A DNA stretch of 64,000 bases from Phytophthora hibernalis (GCA_012656075.1 JAAKBF010000233.1:372001-436000), one strand, 5' to 3'. Positions 1-10,950 are shown, numbered from the stretch's first letter. The notes: generated from the sequence alone by a model not told the origin. Translations and numbers: made by a program.

Positions 1-713
1 ACGAACTGTGGAAAATCTTCTCGTGCGTCGCAAGTGGCCAGCAACGTAGTCGAAAGCGCCAAATTCTTGGCGTGCGCCTCCCCTTTCACTTTCCTCTTGC
101 CCTTCTTCCTTTGTGTCAGTCGTTTCCTCGCTTCTTCATCCGACTGGAACGGCACCACCTTGCTTTTCTTCACCCAGCACCTACAAAAATCAAAGAATAT
201 AGTTCCATAAAAAATGATAACACGACAATAAAAATGCATCACTACCGGCTGCGTTCCGTGAAGTCTGCCTTGTCCAGGAAGTCCACGAGCAGTCTCTCCT
301 CGAGCCTCAGGTTCTGAGAGCCTCTGCCGGAGCCTGGGGCCCGCACTGTGAGCAGGGCCGGCCACCAGGGCCACGTGTCCAGTTTGGCCCAGCACTTGAC
401 AGCCCACGTGTGCGTGTGGAAGGGGGCGATGCGGTTGCTGTCTCGAGGCAGCTCCTCGTCGTACTCGTCCCCAGCAGTCGTACGTGACCTCCACCGAGTC
501 AGCACTGGGCAGGCGCAACACCTGCGCTACGTTCCAGATGCCGTCTCCGTCCACGACGTCTGCAAAATAAAAAGGATTTTTATAATTAGTAGGTATGGAT
601 AAGGAACAATACGGCGTGACTGGAGGTGTGGATGCTCCGGTGCAAGGCGCCTCTGTGTTGTGTATGCATGTAATACCTAGCCAGTCGCCCTCGTGCAGCT
701 CTGGCGCACTCAT
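1..713 (-). CDS. Tudor/chromo-like plus PWWP domain protein, 3' end outside window
   Basis: Probable chromatin reader. Exon 1 is 713-677 (start ATG at 713, peptide MSAPELHEGDWL), exon 2 is 559-246, and exon 3 runs from 180 off the window edge. Introns 676-560 and 245-181 have GT-AG ends and the phases match. Exon 2 first encodes a Tudor/chromo-barrel-like stretch (IWNVAQVL, then VEVTYDCW), followed by a PWWP core (CWAKLDTWPWWPALL). Exon 3 completes the PWWP fold (CWVKKSKVVPF) and becomes lysine/arginine-rich. PWWP domains bind methylated histone tails and DNA, so a nuclear role is inferred. One extra G in the G-run near 465-470 breaks the frame between the two domains; removing it restores frame through all three exons. 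The C-terminus is not visible, so the full architecture is unknown. Confidence 0.75.
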   Translation of the reverse strand, partial: MSAPELHEGDWLGITCIHNTEAPCTGASTPPVTPYCSLSIPTNYKNPFYFADVVDGDGIWNVAQVLRLPSADSVEVTYDCWGRVRRGAASRQQPHRPLPHAHVGCQVLGQTGHVALVAGPAHSAGPRLRQRLSEPEARGETARGLPGQGRLHGTQPVVMHFYCRVIIFYGTIFFDFCRCWVKKSKVVPFQSDEEARKRLTQRKKGKRKVKGEAHAKNLALSTTLLATCDAREDFPQF

Positions 714-858
714 TGCGCACTTCTTGACTGCCTATGCGGCCAGATAGGCACTGTGCAGATTCATTTAAGTACGTTTCACTGAGTGTAGCCATGTTTTGAA
801 CATGGCTACACTAGGCCGCGTCGTTTCGTGAGCAAAGAAATCTTTCTCGTACAGGACG

Positions 859-2858
859 ATGGAGACTGTGCATGACGACGTTGCGGTGAAGGAGGAGAGT
901 GTGGCTGGGTCTGATTCTGGACGTCAGGGCAGCGCGGGATTATTCCTGTTCAAAAATGACGGTGAAGCGGGCGAGGAGACGCCGGAGGACATCGCGGCGT
1001 TGGAGATCGAGCGTGCTGCGAACAAGAAGCTGGCGGACGATCTGGCGGACGAGGAGCAGAGACGCCGCGTTGAGGAGGAGAAGGACCGGGAGGACGAGGT
1101 CGCGATCGTCCGCCAGATCAACGTCGAATACTCCATCACGGCCGAGGAGGAGGAGAGGGAGCGCCGTGTGCACGAGTATGAGGTCGCCAAGGTGCAGGAC
1201 CAACTCACGCGCAGACGCAGCCAGATCGCAGCGATCGAAGCTGCAGAAGAAGAGCGCAAGCGACGCATCTCCGAGGCGGAGGATGTACAAGTGCAGGATC
1301 TGAAAGAGCGGGCGTTCTCGCAGGAACTGGCAGTTCGAGCCATGGAGAAGGAGCGAGTGCGTCGGTTGAGCCTTCCGGAAAATCGTGAGCGAGCTCCGTC
1401 TGCAGGTGGTGCGGCGACTGCTGAAGCCCCAGGAGGACTGGAAAGGTTCTACTCCTGTAAGACTGTTGATGCCGATGAAGAAGATGCTGATGCTGATGCT
1501 GACGTGGTAGACGGATTGAGCGAAATTCCGGTCGTGCACGCGTCGGCCTCCAAGATGCTAATGGACGAAAACTCAGGGTGGCAATGTTTGATTGCGTCCG
1601 AAAACACGCAAGAAGAGAAGAATCAACTTCATGGTACGAGATCTCTGCCTTTTGTCCAGTATTTTTGTCAACTGACCTAAAATATTTGTATCTAGCGCTT
1701 CGTATGAGCTTGGAAGAGGAACTCAAGGTTGAACGACACGCTAAGTTTACAGAGCTGGTAGGCGACGTTCGCCTGCTCCGATTCTTGCGCGGACACAAGA
1801 TGAACGTTTCGGTGGCTGCTACCAAGTATCGTGAGATGCTGGCGCTGCGTCAGAAACTCAACCTTGATGATATTCGCGATGACATCGTCAGCAACAACAT
1901 GTCGCCCGACGAGTTCCCACACTTCCAAAAGATCATCCCACATCTACCGTTCCTCGACACCTACGACTTGTTCTCCAGTGAAGGTCATGTTTTCTACTTC
2001 GAAATGACGGGCTACGCTGATGTCCACAATCTGCTCGTCGATCTCACCGAGGAAGAATGGCAGACTTTCTTCCTCTACTCGATGGAGTACCGTGCGCTCA
2101 AGCTTGACCAGCTAAGTCGACAAAATGAAAAACTGGTACAGACCATCCTAATTCGCGATCTCTCCGGCTTCTCCGTTACGCGCTTCAATTCAAAGTTGCT
2201 CAAACGCATCCGATCACCAGTGTCGATCGCCACGAAGTGCTACCCGGAGTCGGTGCACAAGGTGCTTGTTTTGCACGCACCTTGGGTTTTCGATAAGATC
2301 TGGAGCGTTGTTAAGGCCATGCTTCAGGAAACCCAGCTGCGCAAAGTGCATATGGAAGGCAATTCACTCAAGCAGTTGCTGGAAGTTGCAGGTGGCCGCG
2401 AAAAGCTGCCCAAATTGTTGGGCGGGCGAAGCACCACGCACGCCATCCCTCAGACCGGGTTTCTAGGGCGCAACACATTCCTGCTGCTTTGTGAAGACGG
2501 CGCAACTCAGGCGGATATTAAGGCTGGAGGGACGATGCAATTGCCATTCCGCATGAATGCGAACGATACGCTTTGCTGGGAGTACGTGGTGAAAGACAAA
2601 GATATCACGTTCGCAGTGAAGTTCCGTACACAGGGCATCGGCGGTGCTGAGGAAATTGACAAGGTCGTTCCAGAGCGTGTATCCAGTGGAGCTTCCATTG
2701 CGAGTTCCTTCACGGCATCAGAAGACGGCACAGTGGTGCTGTCTTGGGACAACTCGTTCTCGTGGGCACGAGGAAAGACCATTGCGTACAAGGCCAAGGT
2801 GGTCAAGTCCACGCACGACTTCTCCTCACTCGATATTAGCGGCAACGACTGCGTGTGA
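859..2858 (+). CDS. Sec14-like CRAL-TRIO/GOLD lipid-transfer protein with N-terminal coiled coil
   Basis: Two exons, 859-1633 and 1696-2858. The 62 bp GT-AG intron at 1634-1695 splits a GCG alanine codon, and the joined product is 645 aa. Residues about 45-190 are highly charged and probably coiled coil; an aspartate-rich DADADAD tract follows near 205-215. The second exon carries CRAL-TRIO-N (LLRFLRGHKMNV), the CRAL-TRIO lipid-binding fold from about residue 320 to 520 (HVFYFEMTG, LIRDLSGFS), and a C-terminal GOLD-type beta domain (DTLCWEYVVKDKDITFAV). Such proteins exchange phosphatidylinositol or other lipids between membranes and feed phosphoinositide kinases, and the GOLD domain suggests Golgi or plasma-membrane trafficking. 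No frame break is needed. Its partner lipid is not predictable from sequence. Confidence 0.88.
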
Positions 2859-3117
2859 TGCAGTAAGGGGGCATTGCATTACGGGATCTACATTTTTATT
2901 CTGAGCGTAGTGCAAGCAGCAAGTCATCACCACTTGTTACATCAACTTGTCCGTATGAAGCGCGCTAACATCATGAATAGTCTGCATCCGTTTCAATTTA
3001 GTTGTCTAAGTAAGAGCTTGATCCAAGCTACTATCGCTCTCGAATTTCGTAAACTGTTTGGAGAAGTTGTCAGGGGCGGCACGACGTAGAGCGGCAATTG
3101 CACACAACATTAGAAAG

Positions 3118-4160
3118 GCATTTCATTCGTTTCTCGATTATCTAGCTAGCTACGGTTGTACGCCTTGGCGGTGCTTTTAAATAGGCCACGCGCGCAGGCG
3201 TGGATAGGCTCGATGGCAATGGCACAGACAGCGACAGCCAAGGGGTTAAAACCGGAGTGTCTCCTGCTGGCGCTGCATCTGCTCGCGCTTGAACTGCTCA
3301 CGGTCGTGCTCGGCTTGCGCCTGCAGGTGCCGCTGATGCGTGCCGAGTTGCATGTCCATCTCCTGTTGCTCGGACAGTTGCCGCTGCTGCTGCTGCTCGT
3401 GCTCTCGCTGACGGGCGAGCTGGCCCACGAGCTGCGCGATTTGTTGGATCTCGGCGGCCGCGCCGTCCACCTGCACCTGCATGGCGTTGACCATGAGCTG
3501 CAGCTCGTGCACTTGCTTGCATGAGGCCTTCTTGGAGTGGTGGGAGTAGTGCTGCTTGGGGAGATCTTCATCTTGGGTGACGCTCTACCACGCGATCGTC
3601 TGCTGCTGCTGGTGCTGCTCGTGGGCGTGCAGACGGCTGGCGATGACAGTGGCGACTCGGCGAAGAGCATAGCAGCCTCGAGGTCGGCGGCGTTGAGCGC
3701 CAGCACGGGCGCACTGAGCCCGAGCACGTCCAGCGCGTCGAGGCTATCGTCGAGGCAGCGGCTCTCGAGGTCGGCCAGGTTCACGACGCGCGGCGGATGG
3801 TCCAGGCCGGCGGGCAGCGCGAAGGCCGGCAGCTCGGACTCGAAGATGGTGGCGTTGCAGCCCTGGTGGTTCATGGAGACGATCGGCTTGTGTTGAAGCT
3901 GGCAGATTGGGTTGTGCCGTGCGGCCGCCTTCCGTTGCGTTGCGATTTTGTTCCAGGAAACGGGTACCACTGTTCGAAAGGGCATAATAGAAAGAAATGC
4001 AAAAGGCGAAAGCGGTTTGAGGACTGGGACTTTCCTCGTAATGGCGGTGCACTCCCGACTCGGAGTCCGAGAGCACCAAAAGTGCGTGGATGTTGCGCGG
4101 CGGACGGGTTTCAGCGGGGACTGGTTGGCTCTTACCTCGCCTAGTTCTCGGCGTGATGGG
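3118..4160. repeat. Left arm of a 1.05 kb inverted duplication
   Basis: This arm is the reverse complement of about 5690-6770. The central part (about 3238-3955 here against 5930-6630) is almost base-identical, including about 80 bp of untranslated leader. The outer parts are recognisable but clearly diverged: a shared AGCCAACCAGTCCCCGCT block near 4121-4138, a TATTTAAAAGC block near 3177 and a GTAGCTAGCTAG block near 3145. The arms are separated by about 1.5 kb of unrelated sequence. Each arm holds one copy of the same gene, arranged head to head. Confidence 0.9.
3246..3874 (-). CDS. Glutamine-rich coiled-coil protein, copy A (intact paralog)
   Basis: Function not recognised. The start ATG at 3874 (MNHQGCNATIF) is chosen because upstream sequence differs from copy B by a 13 bp indel while everything from this ATG on is conserved. 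The first 80 codons encode an acidic, leucine-rich segment (LADLESRCLDD, LDVLGLSAPV). The frame then changes; a 50 bp GT-AG interval at 3634-3585 would join both halves in phase 0, giving about 192 aa, but it is short and unproven. The second half is a long helix rich in glutamine (REHEQQQQRQLSEQQ), typical of a dimerising coiled coil. It resembles oomycete transcription-factor tails, but no basic DNA-binding region is visible, so I assign no function. The stop is followed within a few bases by the end of the high-identity tract. Confidence 0.55.
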
Positions 4161-5689
4161 AGAGTTGAGTCTTTGTTTCTATGCGCATCCATCACGAGAC
4201 ACGCCTGATTTATACACCGTCCGCTTCATACGTTACAGAAGGGGGATGTTGCGTCGGCCGGTAAACATACTGGTATGCGCGATTGTATGTCATCCGAGTC
4301 ATTTACGCTGGACAATTTTAGCAGCGTTGCAACGGCAGCTCGATTTCGGCCGGACTGCTACACATGACGTGTACTTCGAAGTAAGTATTGTTTTGGCTCG
4401 CCGGCGAAGTTGGTTGCATTCTGCACTGGCAGAGCTCGCTGTGGTTCAACGCTGACAAAGCGCTCGTCCAACCAAATCAGAAAACCAAGGGATGTGCCAC
4501 CTCGCATGTACAGTACATGTACCGGTAACGCCATTCAAGCCTAAATAAACAGCGCAGCAGCCGGGAAGGCGAGGCTGCCAATGATGCTAATACATGTAGC
4601 CGTAATACGTTGACCGGAAAACGCCCCTGACCCCTAATTCTGCCTGTACTCGGAGCTTCGTCGATCTGGTACTTACTAAAAGTAAGTAACTTTCGGCGCA
4701 CGTTCAGCTGCTGTTTTGATTGATTTGGGCGCATTTCTGTTTGTGCGATCTTTTCTGCGAGCACTTTAACCTGGTGGAACTTCCACTCTGGAGGTTGAAT
4801 GCCTCCTGAAATACTAGTACTGTTGGACATCTGCCTCGTTCAATTGCCTTTGTGTTTCGGTCAATCGGATCTGGTTAGTGGAGAACAACCTTCCGATGGC
4901 ATTGGTTTCTCTGCGGAGGCATGCGGGTTGGAGTGGGAAACAGGTCGCGTGAACGGGTGCCACCTGGGGCTAATCTTGCAAGGAGCCATCAGTTGGGGGC
5001 ACTGCTGCCCCCTTTGCTTTCCGAATTGAAACTGTGCCCAATGGTGGTTTTATCTACATGTATTGTGCACAGACAAACCGCGCTGGGGATTGTTCAGCCA
5101 CGTACGAGTACACTTCGACGGCCGAGACGTACGCGCTTCCTCTCCGTCCGCCTGGAAGCCATTGGCGAGAATAACGATCGTCTCGCAGCGCTAATAAATT
5201 CTACAGTCCGCATCACACGTTTCGCGCTGAATCAGAATTTATTGCGCGTCGACAAAGCCGTGAGGTACATGTAGCAACACTTTCCCGGCTGCCATTGCTG
5301 CTGAGTTTAGCGCCACCCAGAGCGTCGCGGCGGCATTTCCCTTGGCTTTCTGGTTTCGTTGGACGAGTGCCTACACACTCTGAATCGAGCGCTGTCGCTG
5401 CCGTGTGCAAAAGTATAGGCCGTTGTCCAGCGCGATAGACACGGAGGAAAATGACTCGCCAATTGTAAGTCATACAAACTCTCATATTTTTACTAGCCGC
5501 CGCAACAGCCCCCTTCCGTAACGTACACTTCTGCTTAGCGGACGGTGCATAATTCAGGCGTGTTCCGCGCTGAAACTCCCTTGTATCGCACTGGCTCGAG
5601 GTGGATCGAACCGACCGCCGGCACGATTGTGCAGGGCATACAGCGCGCAAGTGGTCGAGGGTCCATGAGCGCGACCGGCCCCTGGGAGC
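4161..5689. other. Spacer between inverted-duplication arms, no supported gene
   Basis: About 1.5 kb separates the two head-to-head gene copies and presumably contains both promoters. I see no reading frame with convincing codon use or family similarity. The longest candidate, 4830-4477 on the minus strand, has no recognisable motif. A palindromic TACATGTACCGGTA-type string lies near 4512-4525. Nothing else stands out. Confidence 0.5.
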
Positions 5690-6770
5690 ATAGAAAAATA
5701 AGATTCAAGTCTCGAGGAGCGCGCCAAATGCGGAGCGGACGAGAGCCAACCAGTCCCCGCTAAAGCCGTCGGCCGTGCAGCAGCAACGCACGTTTTAATA
5801 CGGGGCGCTTCCACGGCAAAGCCGTAGGAGACCTCAAACTGCCGCGTTCGCCATTTGCATTTCTTTCTGAGGCGTCCTTTCGGACAGTGGTACCCGTTTC
5901 CTGGAACACCCTTGTCTGACGAAAATCGCAACGCAACGGAAGGCGGCCGCACGGCACAACCCAATCTGCCAGCTTCAACACAAGCCGATCGTCTCCATGA
6001 ACCACCAGGGCTGCAACGCCACCATCTTCGAGTCCGAGCTGCCGGCCTTCGCGCTGCCCGCCGGCCTGGACCATCCGCCGCGCGTCGTGAACCTGGCCGA
6101 CCTCGAGAGCCGCTGCCTCGACGATAGCCTCGACGCGCTGGACGTGCTCGGGCTCAGTGCGCCCGTGCTGGCGCTCAACGCCGCCGACCTCGAGGCTGCT
6201 ATGCTCTTCGCCGAGTCGCCACTGTCATCGCCAGCCGTCTGCACGCCCACGAGCAGCACCAGCAGCAGCAGACGATCGCGTGGTAGAGCGTCACCCAAGA
6301 TGAAGATCTCCCCAAGCAGCACTACTCCCACCACTCCAAGAAGGCCTCACGCAAGCAGGTGCACGAGCTGCAGCTCATGGTCAACGCCATGCAGGTGCAG
6401 GTGGACGGCGCGGCCGCCGAGATCAACAAATCGCGCAGCTCGTGGGCCAGCTCGCCCGTCAGCGAGAGCACGAGCAGCAGCAGCAGCGGCAACTGTCCGA
6501 GCAACAGGAGATGGACATGCAACTCGGCACGCATCAGCGGCACCTGCAGGCGCAAGCCGAGCACGACCGTGAGCAGTTCAAGCGCGAGCAGATGCAGCGC
6601 CAGCAGGAGACACTCCGGTTTTAACCCCTGGCTGTCGCTGTCCTCTATCTGTCCTCTGCCGTCATCGCGCCTCTCCACGCTTTCGCACGTGAGCTTATTT
6701 AAAAGCGCCGTAGGCGTGTACAACCATATCATGGTAGCTAGCTAGAAATTTGACAAACGAATGAAGTGCC
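5690..6770. repeat. Right arm of the inverted duplication
   Basis: Reverse-complement partner of 3118-4160. Relative to the left arm it carries a 13 bp insertion (about 5919-5931) upstream of the gene start, a one-base deletion inside the coding part near 6423-6425, and two substitutions around 6350-6359. The identity drops sharply just after the stop codon at 6622-6624. Confidence 0.9.
5997..6624 (+). pseudogene. Glutamine-rich coiled-coil protein, copy B, frameshifted
   Basis: Second copy of the gene at 3874-3246, in opposite orientation. The start ATG at 5997 and the first 80 codons are identical to copy A, and the same 50 bp putative intron lies at 6237-6286. After the shared segment GAAAEI, copy B reads GAGATCAACAAATCG where copy A has GAGATCCAACAAATCG. 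The missing C puts the glutamine-rich tail out of frame. The tail itself is still present downstream (QEMDMQLGTHQRHLQ), ending at the same stop at 6622-6624. Given the many single-base errors suspected elsewhere in this window, the lesion could be an assembly error, in which case this is a second functional copy. It would then share a bidirectional promoter region of about 2 kb with copy A. Confidence 0.6.
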
Positions 6771-6930
6771 TCAGTGGTGTTGTTACAATAGTTACCGTGA
6801 TGTCTGCGCTGTCAATCGGGAGAGACGACCCACACGCAAAACACAACGAATGCCTCGCCACCAATCACACAGGTGACCTCTCTTCAGGCTGCCTACAGGT
6901 TTCCATCTGACAGTGTCTAGTTTAAAAAGC

Positions 6931-9273
6931 TTATGCGCCAATAGATCCGAGTTGGTTCAGGAACGCTTCCGGATTCAGCAGCTCGGTGCAGCCGTACCAG
7001 ATCGACCGTGGTGGCTGCTGGCCCTTGGCGTACGCTCGCAGATTCTGATATTCATTGTAGTTGCCACCACCGATCATAAATACCATCACCTCACGGAAAG
7101 GTGATCGCTGTCGGGGCACATCGCCGTTGGCCTTGATCTAAGCATCAAATAAACGCACGACATTAGCACAGCATTTGCTAGGAAACCTCACAACCACATC
7201 TTACCTTCGGATCCAAATACAGAAAGCTCTCATCCTCTGTGTTGGGCTTCATCTCACAAATGGCGTCCGTGACACGTGTAACGTGCAACTTCTTGTTCTC
7301 GGGCAAGAAGTTCTTGAAGCTTGCAGCAGCTTGAGCGAGGAAGCCCTGAGCGAGGCCCTTGAATTTGCTCATATTGACGCCACTATCAGGCCCTGCACCA
7401 CTTTCGGACTGCAGAGCAGCTCCAACACTAGCGCGCCGCTGGAAAGCCGAGTGCTTTCGGAGAAACTTCCATGCCTGGAGGTACGCTTCTGGCGTCTCCG
7501 ATGCAGCGGCGCACTGCTGGTAAACATTTTCAAATTCTGCCATCTCTGATCCACTTGCGCCACTCGACAGGAAGTAGATCATTAGCAGACGCGTTTTATC
7601 CGCCAGTGTGCCCATTTCCGTGCTTGACAGTAGCTGCAGTACCTCAGCCTTGTCTACGTGCGAGCCGTCGATGAGCTTCTGCTCCAGCATAGAATACGAC
7701 GGAATATGGCGCTTCGTGACGCCCTCAAATGCCGCATGGAAAATATTCGTGTGCACTTCCAGCATTTTTCTTCTCCACAAGAGCCGGCAGTGTGTCTACA
7801 GCAGCCACGAGGTCCTTCGTGCCATTCATCAGTGCGTCATTGCCGCCCGTCTGTGCTCGAATCTGCTCTTCTTTTGTGTAACTTGCTTCATTTCCTCTTC
7901 ATTGGCGTCGATAGCGTCCGGAAACAGGCTGCCAGCGTGCGTTTCAAAGAATTTGTCATTCGTCACATCCAAGTCGTACATGCGCTCCATCGATCGACCA
8001 TCATCTCCACCGTCCTCTCCACCAGAAGTCTTCACTGTTACCTTGACACGGTTCATCTGGATGGAGAGAACATCGTCGACAAGTGCCTGGTATGTTGACG
8101 GATGGTATAAGCTCGAGGCGATGTCCTCATTGCGATCCATGATGATCAACACCGGACGCTGAGAGTAGATAACACACGATAATAATTAGGGCAAGTCCTC
8201 AAATTATAGTACATGTAGATGCACCAAATAAGTACCTGGAAATTGGAGGAGTTCTCGGTAAAGACGCCATTTCTCGCGTTCTACGAGCAAACAAACGCAC
8301 GAAAGCAACAATAAGAAGGGCCTCCGCAAAGCACATAATCACCACATCCATATCGTTCCATACCAGGTGCTCTCGAATCGTAGAGCTAAGCTGCTCAGCG
8401 ACCATCTTCGACGGGCCGTCATTATTCGGGCAGCGAATCACGGGCACACTTCCTGCAGTAACAAGTACGGAGAAGAGTCCCTTGACGATTGCGCCCATGG
8501 ACTGCTCGATCCGCACATCGGCAACATTCGGGTCGTTGTACGCACGGTAGCTCTCCGACAGATTCAGCGAGAACAGACTCGGCTCCAGCGACACGAAGTT
8601 CGTGTACTGGTCGTACACTTTGGCGATCTACACAAAAAAACACACACACACACCAAAGTCACCACCACTTCCCCTCCCCAGTCCTCACATCACTCTTACC
8701 ATACTCGTGCACCCTGCCTCCACCGAAGCACGGGCCAAATACTCGAGCGACTCGCGACGCAACGGGTAGGCGAAGTTGAGGTGCACGGAGCTGTAGAGCT
8801 CTTTGGCGCAGTCCGAGACGATCCGCTCCAAGTTGTCGCGCGTGGGCTCCACAAAGTAAATTGCCGGTACATCGGGGATGGCATCGCGCTCCGTGTCCAG
8901 CAGCATGTGCAGCGTTACGCCCTTCTTGCGAAGCTCGTGCAGCTTGAGAATGGGCGAGATAATGTCGCGGCAGAACCTGTCGTAGACCAGGACCTTCCAC
9001 TGGTCACCCCAGCGGTCGCTACCCACGCACCAAATCCATCAGTGAGTAGGAATATTAACATGGTATTTGTATAGCTGTCGACGTACGCCGAGTCCTGGAC
9101 AGCATCCGCAAACCCACCGCCGCTTTCCGAGTTAAAGTCCAACATGCGCAGCAGGTTTTCTGTGGACAAGACGGGCGTGAGGCGGGTATAGAGGAGAAAG
9201 AAGACGTGGTTGAAGGAGTGTGCGCACCTCGCTGCTTCTCTTGAAGCGACTGCGTCGCCGCCGGGGTCATCAT
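6931..9273 (-). CDS. SLY1: SLY1/SCFD1, Sec1/Munc18-family protein for ER-Golgi fusion
   Basis: Seven exons with consistent phases: 9273-9228, 9159-9087, 9018-8700, 8627-8364, 8280-8236, 8158-7205 and 7137-6931. They total 1908 nt, or 635 aa, the normal Sly1 length. Family signatures run in order: LQEKQRENLLRML at the N-terminus, WKVLVYDRF, IPDVPAIYFVEPT, LIIMDRNEDIASS, YQALVDDVLS, LPALVEKK, and the Sly1 hallmark GGGNYNEYQNL near the C-terminus. Sly1 binds syntaxin-5-type SNAREs and promotes COPII vesicle and Golgi fusion. In exon 6 the segment around 7871-7765 is readable only in a shifted frame, flanked by a one-base loss near 7870 and a one-base gain in an A-run near 7763, so net frame is preserved. 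A TG-rich tract lies in the intron at 8641-8660. Confidence 0.92.
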
Positions 9274-9548
9274 CTTGGGCGCGGGTCGAGAACACGTATG
9301 TTGGCGAAGATTGTGTTTTGTGTAGTAATGATGTGTAGCGATGCTTCAAGTAAGTACGACTAGTAGGCGATCACAAATTCATGTATAAATGCAGATAACA
9401 TTAAGGAACGAGTACCGGTACCGGTAGCGTATGCAGCAGCAAAATGGCGCGCTGGTCCCTGGGCAGACGCGGATATATTGTAGCGCCCTTGGAAGGTCAA
9501 AACCCAATCCCTCCGCAGAAGGACATCATCGCTCTGTTGCGATGAGGT

Positions 9549-10777
9549 TTACGTGCAGAGCGACATGGCGGAGTTCAGACGCACCGTTTCCTCGACTGCG
9601 GAGACCTTCTTGAGCGTCGCGTCCAGCATCTCCGCCACCTTGGAATACATGGCGTTGTCCTGCTCCGCGGCAGGGTTGCTGCCTGTGCTGCACTTGCTTG
9701 CGGCGGTCGTGTCAGCGACGCTCTTGAACCGGAGCTTGCACGTGCCCTTGGAGTGCTTCAAGAAGCGCATGATGGATGCAAAGGCCGTGTTCGCGACCGA
9801 CGCGCCGTTGATGTTCTTCAGCACATCGCCCACGGCGAGCGACTCGACGCCCAGGACGTCACTGCGAGAGGAGAAGCCCTTTATCCGGGCCCCCATCTCC
9901 TTTACCGCCGGCTCCAGCACGATGCCGAACCGGTCGCTCGGGTTCCAGAGCACAGACGTGAGGCCTTCGCTGCTGGAGGAGCACACTCGAGAACGAGCTG
10001 CGGTACGTCGCACTGGAAGACGACGTGCTGTTCACGCGGATATCTACACTCAACTGGTGTAGTTGGGAAAGTAGGTCCTTGAGTTGCAAGGAAATGACGC
10101 CTGAGTCCACGGGTTCCAGGACTGGGGACGATAGCGTGGAAAGTTTCATGTCCCCGTATCTAGACGACGTGTGATGCGATGACCGGATAGAGCGCCCCTG
10201 TAGGAGCGGGATGGTGCTGTCTTCATCCTCCACCTCGCTCTGGCTGCTCACGCTGGTGAGGTCGTCCATGGACGTCGATCGCTCGTGTAGCTTGGAGACG
10301 GCGCACGCGCCGGCCTTGCGGATGAGGTCGATGGTGAAGCTCGGCAGGTTGTTGGCGATGGCCAAGTCGACGGGGTAGCGTCCGTTGCCGTCCTTCGCGA
10401 GCGCCGCTTGTGGATACGCGTCCAGCAGTGTGCTGATTAGCAGTCCTGGTGCTTTAGCCTTGATAGCCACGTGCAGCGGCAGCATACCCGAGATGTTCTC
10501 GAGATGGCATGCTTCGGGAAGGCCTGCACGAGTGCCGAGACAACGCCCAGACCCACCGTCGGCTCCGTGCAGGCCCAGTGCAGCGGCAACATACCAAAGT
10601 CGTCCTGGGTCTGCGCGAGGCTGCGATTCGTGTCCACGAGCCGCAGCGCCTCGACCCAGTCGCCCTGCTCCGCGAGCTGCAGCACGCGCTTCCTGCTCTC
10701 CATCATCGCGTTGTGCTCTCTAACAAACGACTCTGGCCTTATCCGCGCCAGCAAGAGATCGAATTCTGAGCCGACAT
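9549..10777 (-). CDS. Ankyrin-repeat protein with C-terminal PDZ domain
   Basis: Probable scaffold protein. The N-terminal third contains ankyrin repeats (MLPLHWACTEPTVG, MLPLHVAIKAKAP, GRYPVDLAIANNL). A serine-rich linker follows, then a PDZ domain (DRFGIVLEP, LAVGDVLKNING) and a short C-terminal helix. Three frame changes are needed: one missing base near 10760, one missing base near 10500 and one extra base near 9985. The last two both fall beside CTCGAG sequences. With them, 9549-10777 gives 410 codons exactly, starting at the ATG at 10777. If the first break is not real, the ATGATG at about 10715 is an alternative start. PDZ domains bind C-terminal peptides of membrane proteins; ankyrin repeats are also protein-binding. 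No partner is predictable. It is convergent with nothing nearby and lies only 276 bp upstream of SLY1 on the same strand. Confidence 0.7.
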
Positions 10778-10921
10778 CCGCTGAACCGCGCTGAAGAAGC
10801 GTGTGACTTGAAAAATGTATGCAATCCCACTCTCGGCTTCAATAAGCCACCAAGCTTGGGTCGCTTGCCACAATCAATTATCAGGATTTCCGGTCGCGCA
10901 ATGGAATACATGTACATGTAT

Positions 10922-10950
10922 GCAGCGCGTCTTGACTCAAGACGCGCTGC
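10922..10950. repeat. Perfect hairpin, 12 bp arms
   Basis: GCAGCGCGTCTT at 10922-10933 is the exact reverse complement of 10939-10950, with a five-base loop GACTC. The GC-rich stem sits in non-coding DNA next to an ACATGTACATGT tract. It is not followed by a T-run, so it does not look like a terminator. Confidence 0.85.

Noticed and set aside
924..1539. Minus-strand open frames opposite the Sec14 gene's first exon
   Set aside because: They are serine/arginine-rich mirror translations of the charged coiled-coil exon, without their own motifs.
3146..4195. A 349-codon minus-strand frame across the left repeat arm
   Set aside because: Only the part from the ATG at 3874 is conserved in both copies. 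The upstream part differs by indels, and the downstream part is out of frame with the glutamine-rich tail.
4477..4830. A 117-codon minus-strand frame in the spacer of the inverted duplication
   Set aside because: It begins with an ATG, but codon use is unbiased, nothing is recognisable, and it may just be random in AT/GC-balanced DNA.
8636..8660. A dinucleotide CA run as a possible regulatory repeat
   Set aside because: It lies inside an SLY1 intron next to the acceptor, where a pyrimidine/TG-rich tract is expected on the coding strand.
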